From Paucihalobacter ruber (lineage in GTDB: Bacteria > Bacteroidota > Bacteroidia > Flavobacteriales > Flavobacteriaceae): 64,000 nucleotides of DNA. The notes below the pieces were generated by a model. It worked only from the letters and a program-made list of their open reading frames with translations. It had not been told where the DNA came from and searched no databases. The stretch spans positions 62,001 through 126,000 of the forward strand of contig NZ_VHIQ01000005.1 in the NCBI RefSeq assembly GCF_006494535.1, read 5' to 3'. Below, in pieces: positions 16,359 through 23,308 of the stretch. Position numbers and translations under genes: made by a program. Positions within the stretch are counted from its first letter, which is position 1, and the number at the start of each line of letters is the position of its first letter.

Positions 16359-17076
16359 GACTATTTTCTAAAAAGTGTATTAATTTTTTAGTGAATTGTG
16401 CGTTTATATTTATAAAGTCTTCAGTTTGGCTGCTGGCGGTTGTAGCAGTGGATTTTAGCAGTTGAATAACACCTAAGTTTGTGTCATTATCACATAAAAA
16501 TCTTAAATCTTCATAATTCTTAACCTCGCCTATATTTGGCATTTCTTTGTAGTAGGTTATTCTTAAGGGTACATAATACTCCTCTATTTGACTATTATAA
16601 TACTCGATAGACCTATAAACAAATTCATATTTTGAAGCATATTTTTGCAACTCAATTTTAAGTGTGGCACTTAACAATTGTTCATAGGCATTAGGATTGT
16701 TTTTTAAAACATTAGACTGATTGGCTAGTTTAGTAAATGGTTGATTTTTAAAGTCTGAAAGGATGATTGTGTCTTTTTCAATTGCTAATCCTTTGCAAAG
16801 ATTTAAAAGGTTATTGTAGAAATATGCTTGTGTTTTTAGTTTATAGAGTCTCTCTTCAAAAAATAGCGCGTCGGCTTTAGTATCTTGTAATAGTTGCTTT
16901 ACTAAAAGAACCTCATCATTTTTTAGAAGTCTATTTTGATTCCAATTATTGATCTGCAAGGCAATCAATATACCAATAACTACCAAAAAGATTTCACCAA
17001 TGGCGTACTTAAGGTACCTGCTTCTCTTATTTTCATAGAGGAGGTTTTGGCGGATTTTTCTGAATAAACTAATCAT
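16351..17076 (-). CDS. DUF6090-like membrane protein (A19)
   Basis: 241 residues from the ATG at 17076 (MISLFRKIRQNLL), which overlaps the A20 stop as ATGA. The frame is open further upstream but that would be inside A20. Anchor ALQINNWNQNRL. The central S-G motif is not recognisable (LSATLKIELQKYASKYEF stands at its place), so this is one of the divergent ectodomains. Confidence 0.84.
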   Translation of the reverse strand: MISLFRKIRQNLLYENKRSRYLKYAIGEIFLVVIGILIALQINNWNQNRLLKNDEVLLVKQLLQDTKADALFFEERLYKLKTQAYFYNNLLNLCKGLAIEKDTIILSDFKNQPFTKLANQSNVLKNNPNAYEQLLSATLKIELQKYASKYEFVYRSIEYYNSQIEEYYVPLRITYYKEMPNIGEVKNYEDLRFLCDNDTNLGVIQLLKSTATTASSQTEDFININAQFTKKLIHFLENSHD

Positions 17077-17768
17077 AAATTGTTTTGAATCATTAAAAGG
17101 GTTTCTTCGCACTGTTGCAAGGCTTGATCCACAGCAGTTAATTGGGTACCTAGAAAGTTCATATGGGTTTGATTGACATAAAATTTATCTTTTAGTAAGT
17201 TTCGAATTTCTGCCTCAGTTGGGATATTAATGTTTTCAAAATTGTGACTGACATAGTTAACAACCAATTGACCTTTCTCCCATCCAATTTTGAGTTTTAG
17301 AATTAGCTCGTCGTAGGTATTGTAAATCGCGACGATTTGTCTTCGAAGCGAAGGGTTTGAAATTAAGTTGAGCCCATTGTTTGAGAGTTCGTCTACCGTT
17401 GTGGAGTTGGGCACAAAATCGATTAATATGTTATATTGCTTCATAAAATGTGCAGTCAGCGAATCCGGGTCTGTTACAGTTCCTTTCATCTCGCGCTCAA
17501 ATACTTTTTTATAGCTCACGGCTATCTTTAATTTTTCTTTTATTTCGCTCAACCGAAGTGAGTCTGATCTTAAATCCTCTTGAAGGTTGATAAGAAAGGC
17601 ATGTTCGCGTTTTGCATTTTTATTGGCTTCATTCCAGTTATTAATACTCAGGGCAATCAAAATCCCTATGACTACTAGAATGATCTCACCAATGGCGTAT
17701 TTGAAGTACTTTGTGGTTTTGCCTTCATTAAGAAGGTTCTGGCGGATGTTTCGGAAGATTTTTATCAT
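17073..17768 (-). CDS. DUF6090-like membrane protein (A20), shortest copy
   Basis: 231 residues. Standard leader (NLLNEGKTTKYFKYAIGEI) and anchor (ALSINNWNEANK). Central motif NNGLNLISNPSL, close to the consensus. The C-terminus is shortened and ends QCEETLLMIQNNL. ATGA overlaps on both sides. Confidence 0.86.
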   Translation of the reverse strand: MIKIFRNIRQNLLNEGKTTKYFKYAIGEIILVVIGILIALSINNWNEANKNAKREHAFLINLQEDLRSDSLRLSEIKEKLKIAVSYKKVFEREMKGTVTDPDSLTAHFMKQYNILIDFVPNSTTVDELSNNGLNLISNPSLRRQIVAIYNTYDELILKLKIGWEKGQLVVNYVSHNFENINIPTEAEIRNLLKDKFYVNQTHMNFLGTQLTAVDQALQQCEETLLMIQNNL

Positions 17769-18523
17769 AGCTTATATTCTTTTTCTAAAAAGTTTTTTAA
17801 GTTCTTCGTAGTTTGAAGATGACCCCTAAGAAAATTTGAAACATAGTTGTTTGAGACGCCACGGGCCATTCCAGCAAGATTAAAAAATTCATCTTGAAGA
17901 TTTACATCAGTATGGATTGGTGGGAAAAGCTTGCCCGTAAATTTTACATTCACGACATAGTCTTCATTTGAAAAATGATAGTTTTTAAACAATTTATTTG
18001 AAAATATATAAGTTTCTCTTAATATTTGCACATAACTTGTTTCCTGTTCTTCCAACCTAATTAGGGCTTGCTGAAATATGGCAAGGCTGTCTGCAACATG
18101 GGTCCTTATCACTTCAGTATCTAAAGCAGAAAGCTTTAAAAGTGTCCTATTTTGGTTTTGAAAAGACCTTCTATTAAAAAGGCTCCTTCTTAAAAGACTG
18201 TAAAGCTGGTTTTGATTTTTCATGGCATTAATGTCAGTGCCGGCATATTTCAGCAAACTATCTAATCTAGAGACCTTTATATCGTTATATTCAATGGTGC
18301 TTTCTAAAGCTATCAAATCTTCATTTAAATCTTTTACCAGACTTTTGACAAAACCCAGTTCTGTAATTTTGTGTTTCCTAGCTTCATTCCAGTTATTAAT
18401 TGATAAAGCAATCAAAATCCCTATAACCACAAGAATGATTTCGCCAATGGCATAGGTTAGATATTGGGTGACCCGGTTTTGTTGGAGAAGTTTTTTGCGG
18501 ATTTTTCGGAGATATGACAGCAT
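17765..18523 (-). CDS. DUF6090-like membrane protein (A21)
   Basis: 252 residues from the ATG at 18523 (MLSYLRKIRKKLLQQ), one base after the A22 stop; an upstream TTG would overlap A22. Leader NRVTQYLTYAIGEI, anchor ALSINNWNEARK. The central motif is absent or strongly altered (LKLSALDTEVIRTHVADSL). The region near residue 190 (NEDYVVNVKFTGKLFPP) is unlike its neighbours. Confidence 0.84.
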   Translation of the reverse strand: MLSYLRKIRKKLLQQNRVTQYLTYAIGEIILVVIGILIALSINNWNEARKHKITELGFVKSLVKDLNEDLIALESTIEYNDIKVSRLDSLLKYAGTDINAMKNQNQLYSLLRRSLFNRRSFQNQNRTLLKLSALDTEVIRTHVADSLAIFQQALIRLEEQETSYVQILRETYIFSNKLFKNYHFSNEDYVVNVKFTGKLFPPIHTDVNLQDEFFNLAGMARGVSNNYVSNFLRGHLQTTKNLKNFLEKEYKL

Positions 18524-18524
18524 T

Positions 18525-19310
18525 TTAATTTGTAATTTCAATTTCTAAAACATTAATAATATCGTTGATTTGGACTTGGTTTTTTTTCAAAACGTCCATA
18601 CCGTAAGCATGGTTGATTTCTGACAGAAAAATATTATTGGCAAACACTTTATTTTGGAAAAGATTGGTAATTTCCCCACGCAAAATATCAGCATGCCTTT
18701 CGATGTAGGTCGAATCATGTATAAATATCAATTGGGTCGGATTGGATCGATTAAGATCAAAATACTTGCTCCAGTCTACAAATTTCTCAAAATTCTCGAT
18801 GAATATATTGAAGTCATATCTCATATGCTCTTGCAAAGACGCAACATCGATATAGGTTTTTTGTAGTTTCAACATTTTGAGCTTGAGTGAATCATTCTGT
18901 AATTTACTGAAATTGCCTGAACTTTTCATTTCGTTGTAAGTAGATTGGTCCGGCCTAAACTCATCCACAAAAAGTAAGGTTCTCATGTCGTCTGAAAATT
19001 CATAGAGTGAACCGATAGAGTCATGCTTTATTTTAGACATCATCCTTTTCGCCGCCTTTACTTTTTCCTCACTATAAGTTATCATAAGGTTTAGTCGCTC
19101 CGTATCTCCAATTAAATTATTTTTTAGGTTTTGAAAATATTTTTGATCAACTATTTTTTGCTTACGGGCATCATTCCAGTTGTTGATACTGAGGGCAATC
19201 AATATGCCAATGACCACGAGCAGAATTTCGCCAATGGCGTATTTAAAATACCTGCTATTATTATTTTCCATGAGCAGTTTTTGACGTAGTTGGCGAAAGA
19301 ATTTTATCAT
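18525..19310 (-). CDS. DUF6090-like membrane protein (A22)
   Basis: 261 residues. Leader KLLMENNNSRYFKYAIGEI, anchor ALSINNWNDARK. Central motif SSGNFSKLQNDSL. The C-terminal helix is VQINDIINVLEIEITN. 35 bases separate it from A23; no promoter was recognised there. Confidence 0.86.
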   Translation of the reverse strand: MIKFFRQLRQKLLMENNNSRYFKYAIGEILLVVIGILIALSINNWNDARKQKIVDQKYFQNLKNNLIGDTERLNLMITYSEEKVKAAKRMMSKIKHDSIGSLYEFSDDMRTLLFVDEFRPDQSTYNEMKSSGNFSKLQNDSLKLKMLKLQKTYIDVASLQEHMRYDFNIFIENFEKFVDWSKYFDLNRSNPTQLIFIHDSTYIERHADILRGEITNLFQNKVFANNIFLSEINHAYGMDVLKKNQVQINDIINVLEIEITN

Positions 19311-19345
19311 AAAATATTTTAAGTTATATGGATAGGCTCCTTGGG

Positions 19346-20143
19346 TTATATTGAAGAAGTTTGTTTAGTGCGTTCAATAATTAAATCCATTGCCATTATT
19401 ACTTTCTCAATTTCACTGGCGGATTCATCATTTTCTTTATCTGAAAAACCGAAAAGAATTTCTCCTAGTATTCTCTTTTTTCTGGCAATAAGATTGAGAT
19501 ATTTGTTTAATTGCTCTTGGTTAAAATTTAGTACCTTGACAAATTGCTCTTCTTCATTATACAATGTAAAATGATCTAAACTGAAAGGAATAACATGATT
19601 TACAGTAAATTCCCGCATTTCTTTTTCCTCTTCAAGGTAATCATCAATCAAATCTTGCCAACCAATGAGTGCTTCTCTAAGTTCTAAATCTTGTATAAGA
19701 TCGATCGCTCCTGTGTTTATTAATGATTTTACGCTGCTTTCAGAAGGATCAAAAGTGTACGAAACCCTAGACCAAAGTGAATGATACCGAAGAGAGTCTA
19801 GTTGAACAGTTTTAAATGGTTGATGGGTAATCATCCAATTACAACTCTTGAGCGATTTTTCATGAAAATCTTTTATTCGCTCAAATTGTGCTATGTTTTC
19901 TTTAAATTCGGCGTGAATTTGTGCCAAAAAAACAACTTCTTTTTTTCTGTCCTTTCTGGTTTCATTCCAGTTATTGATACTTAGGGCAATTAAAATCCCA
20001 ACCACCACCAGTAATATTTCACCAACAGCGTATTTAAGGTACCTGCCTGCCTGCCTGCCGGACAGGCTGGACGCCGAGGCAGGTTTACTAGGTTTATTTT
20101 GTACCAGGAGGTTGTATCGTATTTTTCTAAAGAATTTTAGCAT
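19346..20143 (-). CDS. DUF6090-like membrane protein (A23) with long palindrome insertion
   Basis: 265 residues. A double palindromic element (20042-20079) adds about a dozen residues rich in Pro, Ala, Ser and Gly, ending SLSGRQAG, before RYLKYAVGEI. Anchor ALSINNWNETRK. Central motif NTGAIDLIQDLEL. Nine bases separate it from A24. Confidence 0.86.
   Translation of the reverse strand: MLKFFRKIRYNLLVQNKPSKPASASSLSGRQAGRYLKYAVGEILLVVVGILIALSINNWNETRKDRKKEVVFLAQIHAEFKENIAQFERIKDFHEKSLKSCNWMITHQPFKTVQLDSLRYHSLWSRVSYTFDPSESSVKSLINTGAIDLIQDLELREALIGWQDLIDDYLEEEKEMREFTVNHVIPFSLDHFTLYNEEEQFVKVLNFNQEQLNKYLNLIARKKRILGEILFGFSDKENDESASEIEKVIMAMDLIIERTKQTSSI
20042..20079. repeat. double palindromic element in A23
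   Basis: CCTGCCTGCCTGCCGGACAGG followed by CTGGACGCCGAGGCAGG; two overlapping dyads, 38 bases, read in frame. Confidence 0.7.
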
Positions 20144-20152
20144 AGGTTATCT

Positions 20153-20929
20153 TTAATTTTTGTTGCTACACTTAATTGCCAAGAGCTTGTATGGGTGTTC
20201 CATTAAATTGGTAATTGCGGTTAAATGCTGTTTTTCTCTATCTGCCATAGCGATATTGAACAAAAGTGCCAATTGAAATTTTTTATAATAGTCGCTGTTT
20301 TTATCTTTTGTCCAATCGTTTTGAGGTAAAATTTGAAGAATTTCCGGGCCGAGTAGTCGATGCACATATTCAAATTCTTGAATAGCACCAATGTCAATGT
20401 TAGTTTTAACTAATTCAAAAACTGTTTTGGTTATTTCATCTCTATTTTGTTTCAATTGAAACTGTTTATTTTCCAATTCACTATAATATTGAATGAGGGA
20501 ATTTTTCAGGTTAATATCGTTGATTAATTTTAAGTTTCCGGAAGAAATTAAATCTTTAAAGGTTACATTGCGCGGTTCATAAACTTCACTCCTGTTGGCC
20601 AATAGAAACTGATTTATAAGATAATGCTTATCTTTAGTACCTGCATCTAAATCCAATAAAATCTCTTTACTTGTATTGATTCTATAATTTGACTTCTCAT
20701 TTAATTCTGCTATTAATTGTTTTTCGAGTTCAAAATCTTCTAAAATTCTACAGTAATATTGACGTTCAGAAGCCGAGTTCTTTTTTTCTTCATTCCAATT
20801 GTTAATTTGAAGAGCAATCAAAATCCCAATGACCACAAGAATGATTTCGCCGATGGCGTATTTGAGGTATTTACTAGATTTATTATGTACCATGAGGTTG
20901 TATCGTATTTTTCTAAAGAATTTTATCAT
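20153..20929 (-). CDS. DUF6090-like membrane protein (A24)
   Basis: 258 residues. Leader RYNLMVHNKSSKYLKYAIGEI, anchor ALQINNWNEEKK. With A25 and B5 it forms a subgroup: YYCRILEDFELE after the anchor, central motif SSGNLKLINDINL, and a late DREKQHLTAI segment. It lies downstream of the REP-like spacer at 20930-21100. Confidence 0.86.
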   Translation of the reverse strand: MIKFFRKIRYNLMVHNKSSKYLKYAIGEIILVVIGILIALQINNWNEEKKNSASERQYYCRILEDFELEKQLIAELNEKSNYRINTSKEILLDLDAGTKDKHYLINQFLLANRSEVYEPRNVTFKDLISSGNLKLINDINLKNSLIQYYSELENKQFQLKQNRDEITKTVFELVKTNIDIGAIQEFEYVHRLLGPEILQILPQNDWTKDKNSDYYKKFQLALLFNIAMADREKQHLTAITNLMEHPYKLLAIKCSNKN

Positions 20930-20937
20930 TTATTCAA

Positions 20938-21100
20938 TTTATTTTGTCCCGTTAGGGACTTTATCTTGGTAGCAAATGTTTATTTTGTTGGTTTAATGTG
21001 CCTTTAGGTACATTATATATTTCGTACCTAAAGGCACGAGGTTTAAATTCATCTTTATTTATTTCTACCCATGTTTCGTCCCTGCCTGCCGGCAGGCAGG
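20938..21100. repeat. REP-like composite repeat with several dyads
   Basis: This non-coding stretch holds GTCCCGTTAGGGAC (20946-20959), a 14-base inverted repeat GTGCCTTTAGGTAC / GTACCTAAAGGCAC (20998-21011 and 21024-21037, 12-base loop), and the perfect palindrome CCTGCCTGCCGGCAGGCAGG (21081-21100). The arms TTGGTAG and CTACCCA lie in opposite orientation on either side. The composition resembles REP/BIME-type intergenic repeats of Bacteroidota. No gene is seen here. Confidence 0.6.
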
Positions 21101-21181
21101 CCTAACGTTACATATAATGGTTTTACCTTTCTGGCTCTCCTTAATAAGGTTTTGACGTATTTGGCGAAGGAATTTTATCAT
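21101..21181 (-). pseudogene. relic of a DUF6090-like gene (leader only)
   Basis: From ATG at 21181 the minus strand reads MIKFLRQIRQNLIKESQKGKT, the basic leader of the family, and then breaks off before the membrane segment, exactly at the REP-like element. The ATG lies one base upstream of the A25 stop region as in an intact array junction. Confidence 0.75.
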
Positions 21182-21182
21182 A

Positions 21183-21944
21183 TCAGTTACAGTTTGAAAC
21201 TAACAGACTATTTAGTTCTTTAGCATCATCTTTTATTTCAGTAAGAAGCTGTTTTTCGCGTTGCAGTTCTATCATATTTAAAATCATTAAGTCTTTAGTA
21301 CGTATGAATATCTCATTATTTGGATGTAGTTGCCATTGCTCACTAGAAAGTAGTCCTTGCAATTCTGTGTCAAATATCTTTCGATACTGAGGTACTTCTT
21401 GAAACCCAAAGTCGGCCAACTTTTCTATGCTAAAAAGTTTTGCGATTAGTGCATTGTAATTAACATCAATGATATTTAGGGCGTTGTCTTGTTCTGTATA
21501 ATGACCTAAAATTCTATTTTTCAACATTTGATTCCTTAGTTTGTCTAGTTTTCCCGAAGAAGTAATATCTACTATTGCTGCTTTGGTAGGAATAAATTTA
21601 TAATACCTGAACGTTGATATAAAATCTTTTAAAATGATCTCCTTGTCGTTTTGGATTTTTAAAAGGTTTTTCAACAATCTTTCGGTGCTTTCTAAACGCC
21701 TATCTAGAGAGACCATTGAGCTATCTATATTCATAATATCTACCTGTAAATCTTCAGCAATTTTGCAATAATAGGTTTTCTCAATTTTTACTGATTTTGT
21801 ATGTTCATTCCAATTATTGATCTGTAGGGCAATCAAAATGCCAATAACTACGAGCATAATTTCGCCAACGGCGTATTTGAAATACTTACTTGTATTATTT
21901 TCCATAAGCAGTTTTTTACGGATATTTCGGAAGAATTTAATCAT
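21183..21944 (-). CDS. DUF6090-like membrane protein (A25)
   Basis: 253 residues. Leader KLLMENNTSKYFKYAVGEI, anchor ALQINNWNEHTK. The ectodomain is clearly similar along its whole length to B5 in the second array: YYCKIAEDLQVDI, LLKNLLKIQNDK, IVDITSSGKLDKL, ADFGFQEVPQYR and REKQLLTEIKD each have counterparts there. ATGA overlap with A26. Confidence 0.87.
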   Translation of the reverse strand: MIKFFRNIRKKLLMENNTSKYFKYAVGEIMLVVIGILIALQINNWNEHTKSVKIEKTYYCKIAEDLQVDIMNIDSSMVSLDRRLESTERLLKNLLKIQNDKEIILKDFISTFRYYKFIPTKAAIVDITSSGKLDKLRNQMLKNRILGHYTEQDNALNIIDVNYNALIAKLFSIEKLADFGFQEVPQYRKIFDTELQGLLSSEQWQLHPNNEIFIRTKDLMILNMIELQREKQLLTEIKDDAKELNSLLVSNCN

Positions 21945-22654
21945 TGTAGATGGCTTTTAATTAAACGCCTTATATTTTGAATTTCACCAAGTGAGCTATC
22001 CATTTTTCTGAGTTGGCCACTTCTATTGTCTTTAAACAATTTAAACATTACGATTGATGCTGGTTTTTCAAAGAATGTTTTGGAATCTATAGGCTCACAA
22101 TATTCTGACCATTTAAAATCTGAAAATTCTGTTTTAACCACAGGAATCCAGTCATTGTTGAACGAGCTTAAAACATCGTTTAAGCTTTCGTAAAGTTTAA
22201 AAAGGCTCTCGTCGTAATACGAAATCAATGCCAACTGGAGTTCATTGTCTGATACAACATCTAGGCCTTTTGATTTTAATACTTCAAAAGCACTTGATTG
22301 CGACTTAAAACGCTCAAAACAAATAATTTTTCCCATCCAAATGTTTAAACTATCGTTGTAGTTTTTTAAGGCTACCTGCTCCAATAATTTCTCGGTGTAC
22401 GTGATGGCTTCTTCAGTCTTAAAACGTTCTATAGATAGTAAAGCGTAATCCCGTTCCAAGTTTTGGTCAATAAGGGTTAAAATCTCTTTTTCAAAGGCTT
22501 TTATTTTTCTTGATTCGTTCCAATTATTTACCTGTAATGCTAAAAGAATTCCAATCATTACCAATGCAATTTCACCGATTGCGTATTTAAAATACTTAGA
22601 TGTCTTGTTTTCCATGAGTAAGTTTTGACGGATGTTGCGAAAGAGTTTAATCAT
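21941..22654 (-). CDS. DUF6090-like membrane protein (A26), first intact gene of array A
   Basis: 237 residues from the ATG at 22654 (MIKLFRNIRQNLL); an in-frame GTG at 22675 would add seven unrelated residues and overlap the endonuclease gene. The anchor is slightly different (ALVMIGILLALQVNNWNESRK) and matches the relic at 23131-23243 (ALVMIGILIA). Central motif KGLDVVSDNEL. It starts 11 bases after the DUF559 gene. Confidence 0.86.
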   Translation of the reverse strand: MIKLFRNIRQNLLMENKTSKYFKYAIGEIALVMIGILLALQVNNWNESRKIKAFEKEILTLIDQNLERDYALLSIERFKTEEAITYTEKLLEQVALKNYNDSLNIWMGKIICFERFKSQSSAFEVLKSKGLDVVSDNELQLALISYYDESLFKLYESLNDVLSSFNNDWIPVVKTEFSDFKWSEYCEPIDSKTFFEKPASIVMFKLFKDNRSGQLRKMDSSLGEIQNIRRLIKSHLQ

Positions 22655-22665
22655 ATTTACAGTTT

Positions 22666-23085
22666 TTATGCCCACGCTCGCCCAGTCCGCCCTTGGCGGA
22701 TGCCAGCGCGCAAACAGGAATTAATTTTATTGATTACAGTTTCATATTGATTTAGGATTTGTTCGTTAGTAAATCTAGATTCAATAATTCCAACACTATT
22801 CAGATACTCAGTTCGTTCAATGTCCTTTTCCTTTTGTTCTTTATTAAGGTGATAACCTCCATCCACTTCAATTGACAATTTTAGCTTATGACAATAAAAA
22901 TCCAAAACATAACCTGCTATGGGATGTTGTCTTCTAAATTTGAAGCCTTGTGGTTTTGTTTTTAAATACTCCCATAATCTTATTTCAGCTTCGGTCATAT
23001 TTTCGCGAAGCTTTGCAGCATTCCTGAACACTTTTGGTGTTGCGCCATCATGCATTCCTGATATTTTTAACAAATCTTTTTTCAT
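22666..23085 (-). CDS. DUF559 domain endonuclease-like protein
   Basis: 139 residues. The core, LRENMTEAEIRLWEYLKTK, FKFRRQHPIAGYVLDFYCHKLKLSIEVDGGYH, is the DUF559 / Vsr-like fold of the PD-(D/E)XK superfamily: the DFYC and EVDG acidic residues are the expected metal ligands. Such proteins are common in variable regions of Bacteroidota, role unproven. The last 15 residues (LRAGIRQGRTGRAWA) come from a GC-rich dyad (TCCGCCCTTGGCGGA, 22686-22700), so the natural C-terminus may have been replaced by repeat sequence. It sits between a DUF6090 relic and A26. Confidence 0.82.
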   Translation of the reverse strand: MKKDLLKISGMHDGATPKVFRNAAKLRENMTEAEIRLWEYLKTKPQGFKFRRQHPIAGYVLDFYCHKLKLSIEVDGGYHLNKEQKEKDIERTEYLNSVGIIESRFTNEQILNQYETVINKINSCLRAGIRQGRTGRAWA

Positions 23086-23130
23086 AGTTCGAATATAGAA
23101 AACCCACCCTTTAGGGTCGGGGCAAGGTTT

Positions 23131-23243
23131 TCGGCAATTAAAATCCCAATCATTACCAATGCAATTTCGCCGATGGCGTACTTAAGGTAGTTTGCTGCCT
23201 TATTTTCCTTGAGGCGCATTTTGCGGAAGAGGTTGGTTATCAT
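23131..23243 (-). pseudogene. relic of a DUF6090-like gene (leader and membrane segment)
   Basis: From ATG at 23243: MITNLFRKMRLKENKAANYL, then KYAIGEIALVMIGILIA, after which family similarity stops and ENLAPTLKGGFSIF follows up to the DUF559 gene. It is the array's most upstream trace. The break falls just before the NNWNE position, suggesting insertion of the endonuclease segment or deletion of the ectodomain. Confidence 0.8.
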
Positions 23244-23308
23244 TATTCTTTCCGGTTCCTAAATTTTTGTATTTTCTTCATTTTAGCATAAAGTTCTTAG
23301 AAGTACCC

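Noticed and set aside
3063-18455. Recurring plus-strand frames with FQLLICRAIKIPMTT-like sequence
   Set aside because: They are the antisense shadows of the conserved leader and membrane segment of the minus-strand DUF6090-like genes; repeated only because the genes are repeated.
1759-22654. Regularly spaced conserved block (~every 0.75 kb), CRISPR-like or tandem repeat
   Set aside because: The block is the 5' coding part of each gene and is about 120 bases long with coding divergence; spacers are genes, not short unique sequences.
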